Source: Parabacteroides hominis
Lineage (GTDB): Bacteria > Bacteroidota > Bacteroidia > Bacteroidales > Tannerellaceae
Reading direction: 5' to 3'
Assembly (NCBI RefSeq): GCF_014287585.1
Contig: NZ_JACOOJ010000021.1
Coordinates: 1-64,000, forward strand
DNA: 64,000 nt
In this document: positions 1-8,129 of the stretch, piece by piece
How the letters are laid out: each line of letters starts with the position of its first letter
Numbering within the stretch: the stretch's first letter is position 1
The notes under the pieces: model-generated
The model's input: only the letters and a program-made list of their open reading frames with translations
Databases searched by the model: none
What the model was told of the DNA's origin: nothing
Position numbers and translations under genes: made by a program

Positions 1-110
1 AGAACGAAAATGGCAATTATTACTTATACAACTCGGAAAATTGCGGCATAGAAAAATACTATATCGGGAAAAGGAGGAAACGATATAAAAAGAGGATGTG
101 TCGGTTTTGA
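1..110 (+). other. Possible 3' end of a gene cut by the window edge
   Basis: Three plus-strand frames are open from the window edge and stop at 49-51, 86-88 and 108-110. The stop at 86-88 lies directly before a terminator hairpin, which would suit a gene end, but the frame stopping at 108-110 has the more protein-like composition at its start. I cannot decide which is real and recognise no family. Confidence 0.25.
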
Positions 111-122
111 CACACCCTCTTT
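89..122 (+). terminator. Rho-independent-like terminator hairpin
   Basis: A stem of about 14 bp runs from 89-102 to 109-122: AAAGAGG and TGTGTC in the left arm pair with GACACA and CCTCTTT in the right, with a single mismatch in the middle and a six-base loop (103-108). Its A-run on the left and T-run on the right make it usable in both directions. It closes the transcript that enters from the left edge. Confidence 0.7.
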
Positions 123-446
123 CGTTCATCGGAAATCCAGACATGTCTGTATATATTACAGCATCTTCATTATGTAAGGGCCTCTTTTGAGCCCGTAAGC
201 TTGACTGTCTATTCATAATGAGTGTAAAGTTACATTTTTAGAATACAGGCTACTTCTTTACGAATGAGTAAAAGTTCACACATCAAGTTCAAAAAAGACA
301 TAACTCTGATAACATACTCATTTATAACGTATTTTCGCATCCGATTTACAATGGAAACAGAAGGGTAATTGAAAAAATCCAATGTTTAGGCAAAAGAAGG
401 AATGCATTTACCGAATGTAAAAATCAGAATAAAGCAGTTAGAGAAT
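123..446 (+). other. Intergenic region upstream of the kinase pair
   Basis: No gene is supported here. It holds a perfect 12-bp palindrome, CAGACATGTCTG, at 138-149, and a possible Bacteroidota -7 element, TATTTTCG, at 330-337 (one mismatch to TAnnTTTG). That element would start transcription near 344, about 100 bases before the kinase start codon. The region is A+T-rich. The open frame does extend to an ATG at 402, but that would add 15 charged residues before the signal sequence. Confidence 0.35.
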
Positions 447-2942
447 ATGAAACATATATATACTACGATAATCCTTTTATTATATTCATTACAAGCATGC
501 AGTATATCTACCATGACAGATGCAGAACCTTTCTCAATTCTCAGCAAAGAAGGCTGGTGGGTTATTTCTGGCATGTTTATCTCTTTGGTTTGTTTGAGCC
601 TCTTTCTCTATGTCTATGAGAAGAAAGTTTTTCCAAAAGACCGGAAGGTGTACAAGGATAGTAAATTCTATCAAAAAAACTGGGAAAAACTATATTATGA
701 AAAATTGGTCTTATTCAAGTCTTTATCTGTCGGTATAATTATTTATGATAAAAATGGGCGACAACAAGAGATGAACCCAGTAGCTGCTAAGATATTGGGG
801 ATAAAAGATATTCAATCGCATATAGCCAAACAATCTTTGTTTTTCGATGACATGCCGATTGCAAATGAATACAAAGAGCGTTTTCGCAAAGGAGAAGACT
901 TTGACGTACAAATACAAGGTTATCTGAATATGTCTTCAACTACGGTACATGATTCGGATGAAAATTCTTTTGATAAATCCATCATCGATATTCAGATCAG
1001 AAGACTTAAAGATGCCGAAGATAATACAGATGGTTATTTTGTCATATTGAATGATATGACCTCAAAATATGAGGTAGAACAGCGTTTAATACAATCTGAG
1101 GCCAGACTTAAGATGGCACTTTCTGCAGGAAAACTGAATGTATGGAAATATGATGTGAAGAATGATCAGTATTCGACCCTTTACGGAAAGACATTTTTCA
1201 CAGATAGATGTTCTTTAAATCAGGTAGCTTCTATAGTACATCCGGATGACAAATCGGTTTTTCTTGAAAAATCCCAGACTATATTAGCAGGAAAAATCGA
1301 TGAGACCGATCTGATTTTACGTTTATTCAACAATAAAACAAATCAGTATCATACCATAGCAAATAGAATCTCTGCCAGAAAGGATGAAAAAAAACAAGTT
1401 TCTTACGTTATCGGAGTACATAAAGACATTACAAAATCAATTTTATACGAACAGGAACGTGAAAGGAATCACAAAAAATTAGAATTTGTAATTCGCCATG
1501 CCAATCTCGTACTTTGGGAATATGATGTAAAAACGAAACTATTCAAATCATACAATGAACCCTTGAATGGATTTAATGAAGAGAAATTATTAAGTCTTAA
1601 CGATTACCATCGTTATATGCATCCAGACGACATAGCCAGGTCAGGACTTATGAATTTTCTTAATTTAATGGATGAAGGACGTAATGAATCATATTCTGTA
1701 GATGTACGATTGAGATTTTGTGACACAGAAGCTTGGAAACATTGTACAATTAGCGGATCTCCTTTTGAAAAAGATACAGATGGAAAGGTTGTTAAGTTTG
1801 TTGGCTTCCGTAAAGATAACACGGAATGGAATACTCTTATAGAGGAGTTGAAAACAATAAACAGCCAACTTAATATGGCTCTCAAGGCAGGTAATATCGT
1901 TCCTTTTGTTTGGGACATGGAATCGAATATGGTACGCATCACAACAAGAGACAGGCTTGAAAATATAAGTGATGCATTTGAAAAGAGACACGAAGGTTTA
2001 GCCTTGGAAAAAGTCCTTTTGAATATGCCGCCGGACGATAGGGAACGTGTACATACCATATTTGCAAAATTTAAAGCAGGTAATATATCCGAAGTACATG
2101 ACGAGATCCGGTATGACGCGAAACAAAGATATAAGGAGGTCTTCGAATGTAATATGATAGGGATAAAAAGCGAAACGGGCAAGGTTGATAAAGTTATGGG
2201 ATGTTTATTAAACATAACTGAACGTAAGAAAATGATTCTCAACTTGGAAGATGCGAGAAAATCTGATCGTTTAAAATCCGCATTCCTTGCTAATATGAGC
2301 CATGAAATCCGAACTCCATTGAATGCGATCGTTGGTTTCTCCCAATTATTAATGGAAGAAACAGATCCCGATACAAAAGCCGAGTTTGTAAAAATTATCA
2401 CTTTCAATAATGAACTTTTACTCAAATTAATCAATGATATTCTCGATTTATCAAAAATAGAGGCAGGTTTTACAGAAATGAAGATTACAAGCTTTGATTT
2501 TGCTGAATATTTTGAAGAAATCGCTATCTCGATGAAAATACAATGTTCAAATCCGAATGTGAAATTTATTTCTGTAAATCCGTATAAAAGCTGTATAGTG
2601 GAGTTGGATAAACAACGCTTAGCACAGATTCTTACCAATTTTGTCAATAATGCCATTAAATATACACCACATGGTTCCATCACTATGGGGTATAAAGCAT
2701 GCGAAAATAACATACGGATTTATGTATCAGATACGGGTATCGGCATATCCGATAAGAAAAAAGGACGGGTATTCGAACGCTTCGAGAAATTAGATGATTT
2801 TGCTCAAGGCAATGGGTTAGGCTTATCCATCTGTAAAGCCATCGCTGAAGCTAACGGCGGCAGTGTCGGTTTTACAAGCAATGAAGGGCAAGGTTCTACA
2901 TTTTGGGCTGATCTCAAATGCAATCCGACAGTGGTGGAATAA
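447..2942 (+). CDS. Multi-PAS membrane sensor histidine kinase
   Basis: Predicted signal-transducing histidine kinase of 831 residues. I use the ATG at 447 because it begins directly with a hydrophobic signal segment (residues 1-18, ending in the lipobox-like LQAC); an in-frame ATG at 402 gives 15 more polar residues. A membrane segment follows at about 37-56, then four PAS-like modules (roughly 90-210, 218-335, 348-465 and 480-598). The HisKA H-box is SHEIRTPLNAIVGFS with phospho-acceptor His619, and the ATPase domain shows the N-box NFVNNAIKY and G-boxes DTGIGIS and GNGLGLSI. It has no receiver or DNA-binding domain, so it must signal to a response regulator elsewhere. It is 46 bases upstream of a second kinase with a nearly matching catalytic core and they probably share a transcript. 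The ligand cannot be told from sequence. Confidence 0.88.
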   Translation: MKHIYTTIILLLYSLQACSISTMTDAEPFSILSKEGWWVISGMFISLVCLSLFLYVYEKKVFPKDRKVYKDSKFYQKNWEKLYYEKLVLFKSLSVGIIIYDKNGRQQEMNPVAAKILGIKDIQSHIAKQSLFFDDMPIANEYKERFRKGEDFDVQIQGYLNMSSTTVHDSDENSFDKSIIDIQIRRLKDAEDNTDGYFVILNDMTSKYEVEQRLIQSEARLKMALSAGKLNVWKYDVKNDQYSTLYGKTFFTDRCSLNQVASIVHPDDKSVFLEKSQTILAGKIDETDLILRLFNNKTNQYHTIANRISARKDEKKQVSYVIGVHKDITKSILYEQERERNHKKLEFVIRHANLVLWEYDVKTKLFKSYNEPLNGFNEEKLLSLNDYHRYMHPDDIARSGLMNFLNLMDEGRNESYSVDVRLRFCDTEAWKHCTISGSPFEKDTDGKVVKFVGFRKDNTEWNTLIEELKTINSQLNMALKAGNIVPFVWDMESNMVRITTRDRLENISDAFEKRHEGLALEKVLLNMPPDDRERVHTIFAKFKAGNISEVHDEIRYDAKQRYKEVFECNMIGIKSETGKVDKVMGCLLNITERKKMILNLEDARKSDRLKSAFLANMSHEIRTPLNAIVGFSQLLMEETDPDTKAEFVKIITFNNELLLKLINDILDLSKIEAGFTEMKITSFDFAEYFEEIAISMKIQCSNPNVKFISVNPYKSCIVELDKQRLAQILTNFVNNAIKYTPHGSITMGYKACENNIRIYVSDTGIGISDKKKGRVFERFEKLDDFAQGNGLGLSICKAIAEANGGSVGFTSNEGQGSTFWADLKCNPTVVE

Positions 2943-2988
2943 AGGAATTTAATAGACAAAACAGAAAACTAAAAACAATCTAAATATC

Positions 2989-5022
2989 ATGACAATGAAG
3001 AAACTCTTACTTGTATTTTCACTATTACTGTGGTGTACTACCTTATTGGGCTCAGAGATACAAGAACAAAAAGATAGCCTGAAGTCTTTACTGGATAATA
3101 CAGTCATTCCCCAAGAACGCTTTAAACTACTAAAACAGATCGCTAACATCTACCAGGATAGCTCGCAAGAAGCTCATTGGTTACAACAATTGATGAACGA
3201 ATCTTTAACGAATAAAGACTTCGATATGCATGAATGGAGCGTACGTCAGCTTACACGTCTATATAACAATTTGGATAATGAAGACTGTGTCAATTTTTAT
3301 GCCCATTATTCCGATTCTTTATCTAAAAAGTCCGGAAGATATTCCGATCATTATTTCGCAACCCAGTTACTCTATAACCAATATCTGATAGAAAAACATC
3401 ATTTGGAAAAAGCGACCTTGAATGCGAATTATTTGTATGAGACGGCAAAAGCATACAACAGCAATATGGGGATCGTATGCAGCAATGAGTGCCTGGCATT
3501 AATAAATACCTATATAGGTCTGGACAGCATCGCCGCGAACTACCACCTCGAAGCAGTGCAAATATTGCCGAAAGAAAAGGAGACAATGGGGCTTCGTGCC
3601 CAACTACTGACCGACCTCATAGCGTCGTTATTGAAGATGAAGGATCTTGATGACGCAGAGGAATATATAGAAGAGCTGGAAAACCACATCGACGAAATGT
3701 ATGAAAACAAGGTTTACTATCCATACGATCGAGGATGGATGATGTTATATACATATAAAATAGAACTGGCTACCTACCAGAAAAGATATAGCGAGATTCC
3801 CGCCTATATAGCTAAAGTAGAGTCCCATGCCCCGAAAGTAGTGACCCCTTACATGTTTTTCTATTATGAAACATGTCTGGCCAGATATTACAAATCCATC
3901 GGGCAAAACTCGACAGCCTTGAGAATGGTGGATGCCGCCATATCCAAAACCGCTGTGGAAAACAGCCGTTTCCAATTAGGCAGATTAAAAGCCGATATAT
4001 TGACAGAGCAAGGGTTATTCAGAGAGGCTGCTGTCGAATACAGGAATATAACAAATATTTACGAGCAGTCCATCAAACAACAATTCATTGAGAATATCTC
4101 GGAGCTAAGTAACATGCATAATATCAAAAACCTGCAATTAAAGATAAACAAACTTGAAATACAAAAACTGAAGGATAAACAAACCCGCATAGTGGCCTGG
4201 ATTGTATTTGCCATATTCCTGTCCGGCTGTTTTTTTTATTGGAATACTTTCCGCTTGAATCAAAAACTGAACCGGGAGAAAAAAGAGCTACAAATCTCAG
4301 AAGATAAATATCGCCTCGCCTGCGAGCATGCAATGGAGTCCGATCGTCAAAAAAGTTTGTTTCTTTCGAACATGAGTCATGAGATACGTACTCCTCTTAA
4401 CGCAATCGTAGGATTTGCCAATATTTTGATAGAAGGCGACATTGAAAAGGAAGAAAAAGAAGAATACGTTAAGATCATCAATAATAATTCCGATTTATTG
4501 TTGAACTTAATTAACGACATTTTGGATTTTTCAAAAATCGAGTCCGAGAAATATCGTTTTTCTTTTGATTATCACAACTTGCAAGAATGTTGTTACAATG
4601 TTTTAGAAAGCATCAAAAGTAAGGTAAAACCCAGTGTGAAACTTTCGTTTATTACCGATGGGGATACAGATACGAACTTCAGGCTTTACACAGATAAACT
4701 TCGTTTTCAACAAGTCTTGATCAATCTAATCGGAAACGCTTGCAAATTTACACAAAATGGTTTTATCTCCTTATCATATAAGTTCGACAAGGAGGCTAAA
4801 CTTGTTTATTTCAGCGTAACAGATACAGGGTCAGGTATTCCACTGGATAAACAGGAGCAAATCTTCGAGCGTTTTGTGAAGTTGAATACATTTGTACAGG
4901 GAACAGGCCTGGGTTTGTCCATCTGTAAACTGATAGTCGAACGGTTGGGTGGAAAGATCTGGTTAGATAAAAAATATAGCGAAGGTTGCCGTTTTATTTT
5001 TACTCATCCGTTAGCACAATAA
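2989..5022 (+). CDS. TPR-repeat sensor histidine kinase
   Basis: A 677-residue kinase with a signal peptide (about 1-22), a long periplasmic helical region (about 25-390) with TPR-like helix pairs, a coiled-coil stretch just before one membrane helix at about 399-418, then HisKA with SHEIRTPLNAIVGFA (phospho-acceptor His464) and an ATPase domain (N-box NLIGNACKF, G-boxes DTGSGIP and GTGLGLSI). TPR sensors of this layout are common in Bacteroidota. The periplasmic domain presumably binds a protein or peptide, which is inference. There is no receiver domain. The start could also be the ATG two codons downstream (2995). Its core resembles that of the upstream kinase closely enough to suggest duplication followed by replacement of the sensor part. 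No response regulator lies next to either. Confidence 0.88.
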   Translation: MTMKKLLLVFSLLLWCTTLLGSEIQEQKDSLKSLLDNTVIPQERFKLLKQIANIYQDSSQEAHWLQQLMNESLTNKDFDMHEWSVRQLTRLYNNLDNEDCVNFYAHYSDSLSKKSGRYSDHYFATQLLYNQYLIEKHHLEKATLNANYLYETAKAYNSNMGIVCSNECLALINTYIGLDSIAANYHLEAVQILPKEKETMGLRAQLLTDLIASLLKMKDLDDAEEYIEELENHIDEMYENKVYYPYDRGWMMLYTYKIELATYQKRYSEIPAYIAKVESHAPKVVTPYMFFYYETCLARYYKSIGQNSTALRMVDAAISKTAVENSRFQLGRLKADILTEQGLFREAAVEYRNITNIYEQSIKQQFIENISELSNMHNIKNLQLKINKLEIQKLKDKQTRIVAWIVFAIFLSGCFFYWNTFRLNQKLNREKKELQISEDKYRLACEHAMESDRQKSLFLSNMSHEIRTPLNAIVGFANILIEGDIEKEEKEEYVKIINNNSDLLLNLINDILDFSKIESEKYRFSFDYHNLQECCYNVLESIKSKVKPSVKLSFITDGDTDTNFRLYTDKLRFQQVLINLIGNACKFTQNGFISLSYKFDKEAKLVYFSVTDTGSGIPLDKQEQIFERFVKLNTFVQGTGLGLSICKLIVERLGGKIWLDKKYSEGCRFIFTHPLAQ

Positions 5023-5220
5023 ATTCGCGATTAAAGTAGAACTTAATTCAATGTTTATCATATATAGCACCGTCTAATGCGCATGAATAAAATGTGGCAG
5101 ACAGAAGGTCTTTAGCAGAATTTGTATTTTTCATATTCTGTGATTTATATGAGCGTAGGTCCATTATCTATAAGAAGAAATTCAATATATGCTATAAGAA
5201 CAAATCGAATACGACATATC

Positions 5221-5255
5221 GTGCAAATCTGCACGTAATTTGTGCGAATTTGCAC
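5221..5255 (+). promoter_or_regulatory. Paired enhancer sites for a sigma-54 activator
   Basis: Two dyad sites, GTGCAAATCTGCAC (5221-5234) and GTGCGAATTTGCAC (5242-5255), both GTGC-N6-GCAC, start exactly 21 bp apart, so they face the same side of the helix. The second begins 70 bp before the GG of the -24 element at 5312. The same arrangement, with identical spacings, is found at 38298-38332. Position and form match upstream activating sequences of NtrC-type activators. The activator itself is not encoded in this window. Confidence 0.75.
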
Positions 5256-5310
5256 GGTAGCAGCCTGACCGACTTTTCCTATTATATTTAAAATCAATAC
5301 TTTACAGTTA

Positions 5311-5325
5311 TGGCATATATTTTGT
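5311..5325 (+). promoter_or_regulatory. Sigma-54 (-24/-12) promoter of the TolC operon
   Basis: TGGCATATATTTTGT fits the TGGCAC-N5-TTGC consensus, with the key GG (5312-5313) and the G of the -12 element (5324) at the right spacing; the last base is T instead of C. By itself it would be weak evidence, but the enhancer pair at exactly the same distance as in the ATPase promoter makes it convincing. The predicted start of transcription is about 5336-5337, almost at the ATG at 5338, so the message could be leaderless or nearly so. Confidence 0.65.
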
Positions 5326-5337
5326 TTTATACTTATC

Positions 5338-6804
5338 ATGAAACAAATATTATCCATACTTATATGTGTACTGCTTCCCCTTCAACTATTGGCGCAGAAA
5401 ACACTTACGCTGACATTGGGCGAAGCGATCGAAACGGCGCGCCGAAATTCTCCTGAAGCGATTGCCGCCCGTCACGCTTTCAGGGCTTCTTACTGGAACT
5501 GGCGTTCGTTCCGGGCAAAACAGTTACCGAGCCTGACGCTTACATCCGATCCGAGCCTGAACCGTTCCATCCAGTCAGTCACATTGGAAGACGGTAGCGA
5601 CAAATTCGTACATCGGAACCAGCTCTCGGTCGATGCCGGTCTCGAAATCCAACAAAACATAGCCCTTACAGGCGGTAAGGTTTTATTAAAAACCGGACTT
5701 GAAAGGTTAGATATGTTCACCGACAATGTCTCGTCTTACAAGAGTACTCCGGTTGTCATAGGATATGAACAAGACTTATTCGGTTTCAATGACCTCAAAT
5801 GGGAACGCCGCATCGAACCGATCAAATATGAAGAGGCCAAAAAGACCTATATCGAAACGCTCGAACTGGTAGCAGCCTATACGACTAACCGCTTCTTTAA
5901 CTTGGCAACGGCACAGACCTCGCTGGAAATCGCAAACTATAATTTCGCATACGCCGACACACTTTACCGGTATGCACAAGGACGTTACAATATCGGGACG
6001 ATCACCGAAAACGAAATGCTCCAACTGGAACTCAACAAACTGACCGAACAGACAAACCGCCTCAACGCACAAATCGAGGTCGACGATTATATCCAGTCGC
6101 TCCGTAGCTATTTAGGTATTTCCGAAAATATCACCTTGGTCGTGATTCCCGACGACAGCATTCCTCATTTCACGGTCGATGTAAACGAAGCCATGCAGCT
6201 TGCTTTCCAGAACAATCCGGATATCAGCGCCTTCGAACGCCGCCGGTTGCAAAGTGAAAGCACCGTTGCCGAGGCGAAAGCCAACCGGGGTTTTAAAGCC
6301 GCCTTATATGCACAGTTCGGGCTGACGCAAAGCAACGAAAAGCTGAAAGAGTCCTATCGCGACCCGATGGACCAGCAATTGGTGACATTGGGTGTACGCA
6401 TACCGATACTGGACTGGGGCGTAGGAAAAGGCCGGGTGAAAGTGGCCAAAAGCAACCGCGACAAGGTTTACACCGAACTGGAACAGGAGCGGATGGACTT
6501 CGAACTGAACGTAGCGAAGATCGTCAAACAGTTCAACATACAGGCCGGCAAAGTCGCAATAGCCTATAAAACAGACCAAACGGCCCAACGCCGTAACGAT
6601 GTGGCACGCAGGCTTTACCTATTGGGCAAATCGACGATTCTCGACCTCAATGCCGCCATAGCCGAAAAAGACAACTCCCGTCGTGCTTACATCGCGGCTT
6701 TATATAATTATTGGAATCTCTATTACGGTCTCCGCAGCCTGACCGGTTACGATTTCGAAAAGATGATCCCGATCACGGAAGATTACGAACTCCTTCTGAA
6801 ATAA
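5338..6804 (+). CDS. TolC-family outer membrane efflux protein
   Basis: A 488-residue outer membrane channel of the TolC/OEP family, which forms a trimeric barrel with a long periplasmic alpha-helical tunnel. It has a signal peptide ending near LLAQ (about 1-19) and the two repeated halves of the family, each beginning with a LTLGEAIE or VNEAMQLAFQNNPDI type helix. Length is typical. It is followed 42 bases later by the membrane fusion protein and then by FtsX-type permeases, so it should serve as the exit duct of a MacAB-like exporter. It is the first gene behind the sigma-54 promoter and its enhancer pair. The substrate is unknown. Confidence 0.9.
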   Translation: MKQILSILICVLLPLQLLAQKTLTLTLGEAIETARRNSPEAIAARHAFRASYWNWRSFRAKQLPSLTLTSDPSLNRSIQSVTLEDGSDKFVHRNQLSVDAGLEIQQNIALTGGKVLLKTGLERLDMFTDNVSSYKSTPVVIGYEQDLFGFNDLKWERRIEPIKYEEAKKTYIETLELVAAYTTNRFFNLATAQTSLEIANYNFAYADTLYRYAQGRYNIGTITENEMLQLELNKLTEQTNRLNAQIEVDDYIQSLRSYLGISENITLVVIPDDSIPHFTVDVNEAMQLAFQNNPDISAFERRRLQSESTVAEAKANRGFKAALYAQFGLTQSNEKLKESYRDPMDQQLVTLGVRIPILDWGVGKGRVKVAKSNRDKVYTELEQERMDFELNVAKIVKQFNIQAGKVAIAYKTDQTAQRRNDVARRLYLLGKSTILDLNAAIAEKDNSRRAYIAALYNYWNLYYGLRSLTGYDFEKMIPITEDYELLLK

Positions 6805-6846
6805 TTCAGAAATTGAATATTGAATATTAAAAATCATACATATCAA

Positions 6847-8097
6847 ATGGATAAACCAATTGCAAAGAAACCTGTTTATTACCGTTACCGCTGGCATATC
6901 GCCGGGGGAATCGCATTCATAGCTCTTCTCGTATATGTCGGGATCGCTGCCTCCGGTGGCAGGAAACTCCGTACCGAAGCAGAAAACCTGATCATCGGTG
7001 AAGCCTCCAACAATAAGTTTTTGGAATATGTAGACGTCGAAGGGGTCGTGCAACCTATTCTCACTATCCAGATCAACGCCCGTGAAGCCGGCAGCGTGGA
7101 CCGGATCATAGCAGAAGAAGGAACCATGCTGGATAAGGGCGATACAATCCTGACACTCAACAATCCCGACCTGATCCGCACCATCGAAGACCAGCAGGAT
7201 GAATGGGAAAAGCAACTGATCTCTTATCAAGAGAAAGAGATCGAGATGGAACAGAAAAGCATCGACCTGCAACAAGAAACCTTGCAGACGACTTACGAAC
7301 TGAACCGACTCAAAAAAAGCTATGCACTCGACGAAGAGGAATTCAATATGGGTGTCAAAAGTAAGGCACAGCTCGAAGTGGCCCGGGACGAATTCGACTA
7401 CAAAACCCGGAGCACCGCTTTGCAGTTAGAAGGTCTGCGCCATGATAGCGCGGCCACGATCCTGCGCCGGGAGTTGATGAAAAACGATCTTGAACGGGAA
7501 CGTAAAAAGTTCGAACGCGCCCAGGAGCGCATGGAGGATCTGGTTGTTCGCGCACCTCTTTCCGGCCAGCTCAGCTTTGTCAAAGTAACTCCCGGACAAC
7601 AGGTACAGAGCACCGAAGCGATCGCCGAGATCAAAGTCCTCGACCAGTTCAAGATCCATACTTCCCTCAGCGAATACTACATCGACCGGATCACCACCGG
7701 CCTGCCCGCCACCATCACCTGGCAAAGCAGGAAGTTCCCGCTCCGGATCACCAAAGTCGTCCCGGAAGTCAAAGACCGTAACTTCGACGTCGATCTGGTC
7801 TTTACGGAGGCAAGCCCGGAAAACGTACGCATCGGAAAAAGTTTTCGTGTCCAGATCGAACTCGGACAACCGGAAGAGGCTCTCGTCATCCCGCGTGGCG
7901 ACTTCTTCCAGACCACCGGCGGCCAATGGATATACAAACTGAACGAATCCGGCACGAAAGCCCGGAAAACCCCGATCAGCATCGGCCGCCAAAACCCGCA
8001 ACAATACGAAATAACCGGTGGACTCCAACCGGGCGACAAGGTGATTGTCACAGGATATAGTACCTTTGGGGATGCGGAAGAGTTGATTTTAAAATAA
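6847..8097 (+). CDS. HlyD/MacA-type periplasmic adaptor protein
   Basis: Membrane fusion protein of 416 residues linking inner membrane permease to TolC. It has an N-terminal membrane anchor (about 18-40), a first lipoyl half, a long coiled-coil hairpin rich in E, K and Q (about 110-220), the second lipoyl half around the VRAPLSGQLSFVKVTPGQQV segment, a beta-barrel domain and a C-terminal region with VTGYSTFGDAEEL. The ATG at 6847 places the basic segment directly before the membrane helix; an ATG at 6820 in frame would add nine residues. It lies between the TolC gene and the four permease genes. Adaptors of this sort pair with MacB-type ABC transporters. Confidence 0.88.
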   Translation: MDKPIAKKPVYYRYRWHIAGGIAFIALLVYVGIAASGGRKLRTEAENLIIGEASNNKFLEYVDVEGVVQPILTIQINAREAGSVDRIIAEEGTMLDKGDTILTLNNPDLIRTIEDQQDEWEKQLISYQEKEIEMEQKSIDLQQETLQTTYELNRLKKSYALDEEEFNMGVKSKAQLEVARDEFDYKTRSTALQLEGLRHDSAATILRRELMKNDLERERKKFERAQERMEDLVVRAPLSGQLSFVKVTPGQQVQSTEAIAEIKVLDQFKIHTSLSEYYIDRITTGLPATITWQSRKFPLRITKVVPEVKDRNFDVDLVFTEASPENVRIGKSFRVQIELGQPEEALVIPRGDFFQTTGGQWIYKLNESGTKARKTPISIGRQNPQQYEITGGLQPGDKVIVTGYSTFGDAEELILK

Positions 8098-8129
8098 AAG
8101 AAGAATAATCCTGATACGGCTACATTAAT

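Noticed and set aside
1613..2713. 366-codon minus-strand open frame inside the first kinase gene
   Set aside because: It mirrors a well-supported kinase with clear catalytic motifs on the plus strand, and its product has no signal, domain or plausible composition.
5094..5291. 65-codon open frame between the second kinase and TolC
   Set aside because: It runs through the enhancer pair, has no start context, and its product shows no recognisable feature.
6602..6616. TGGCACG sequence resembling a sigma-54 -24 element
   Set aside because: It is inside the TolC coding region and has no TTGC at the correct distance. The same holds for similar hits at about 10782 and 63562.
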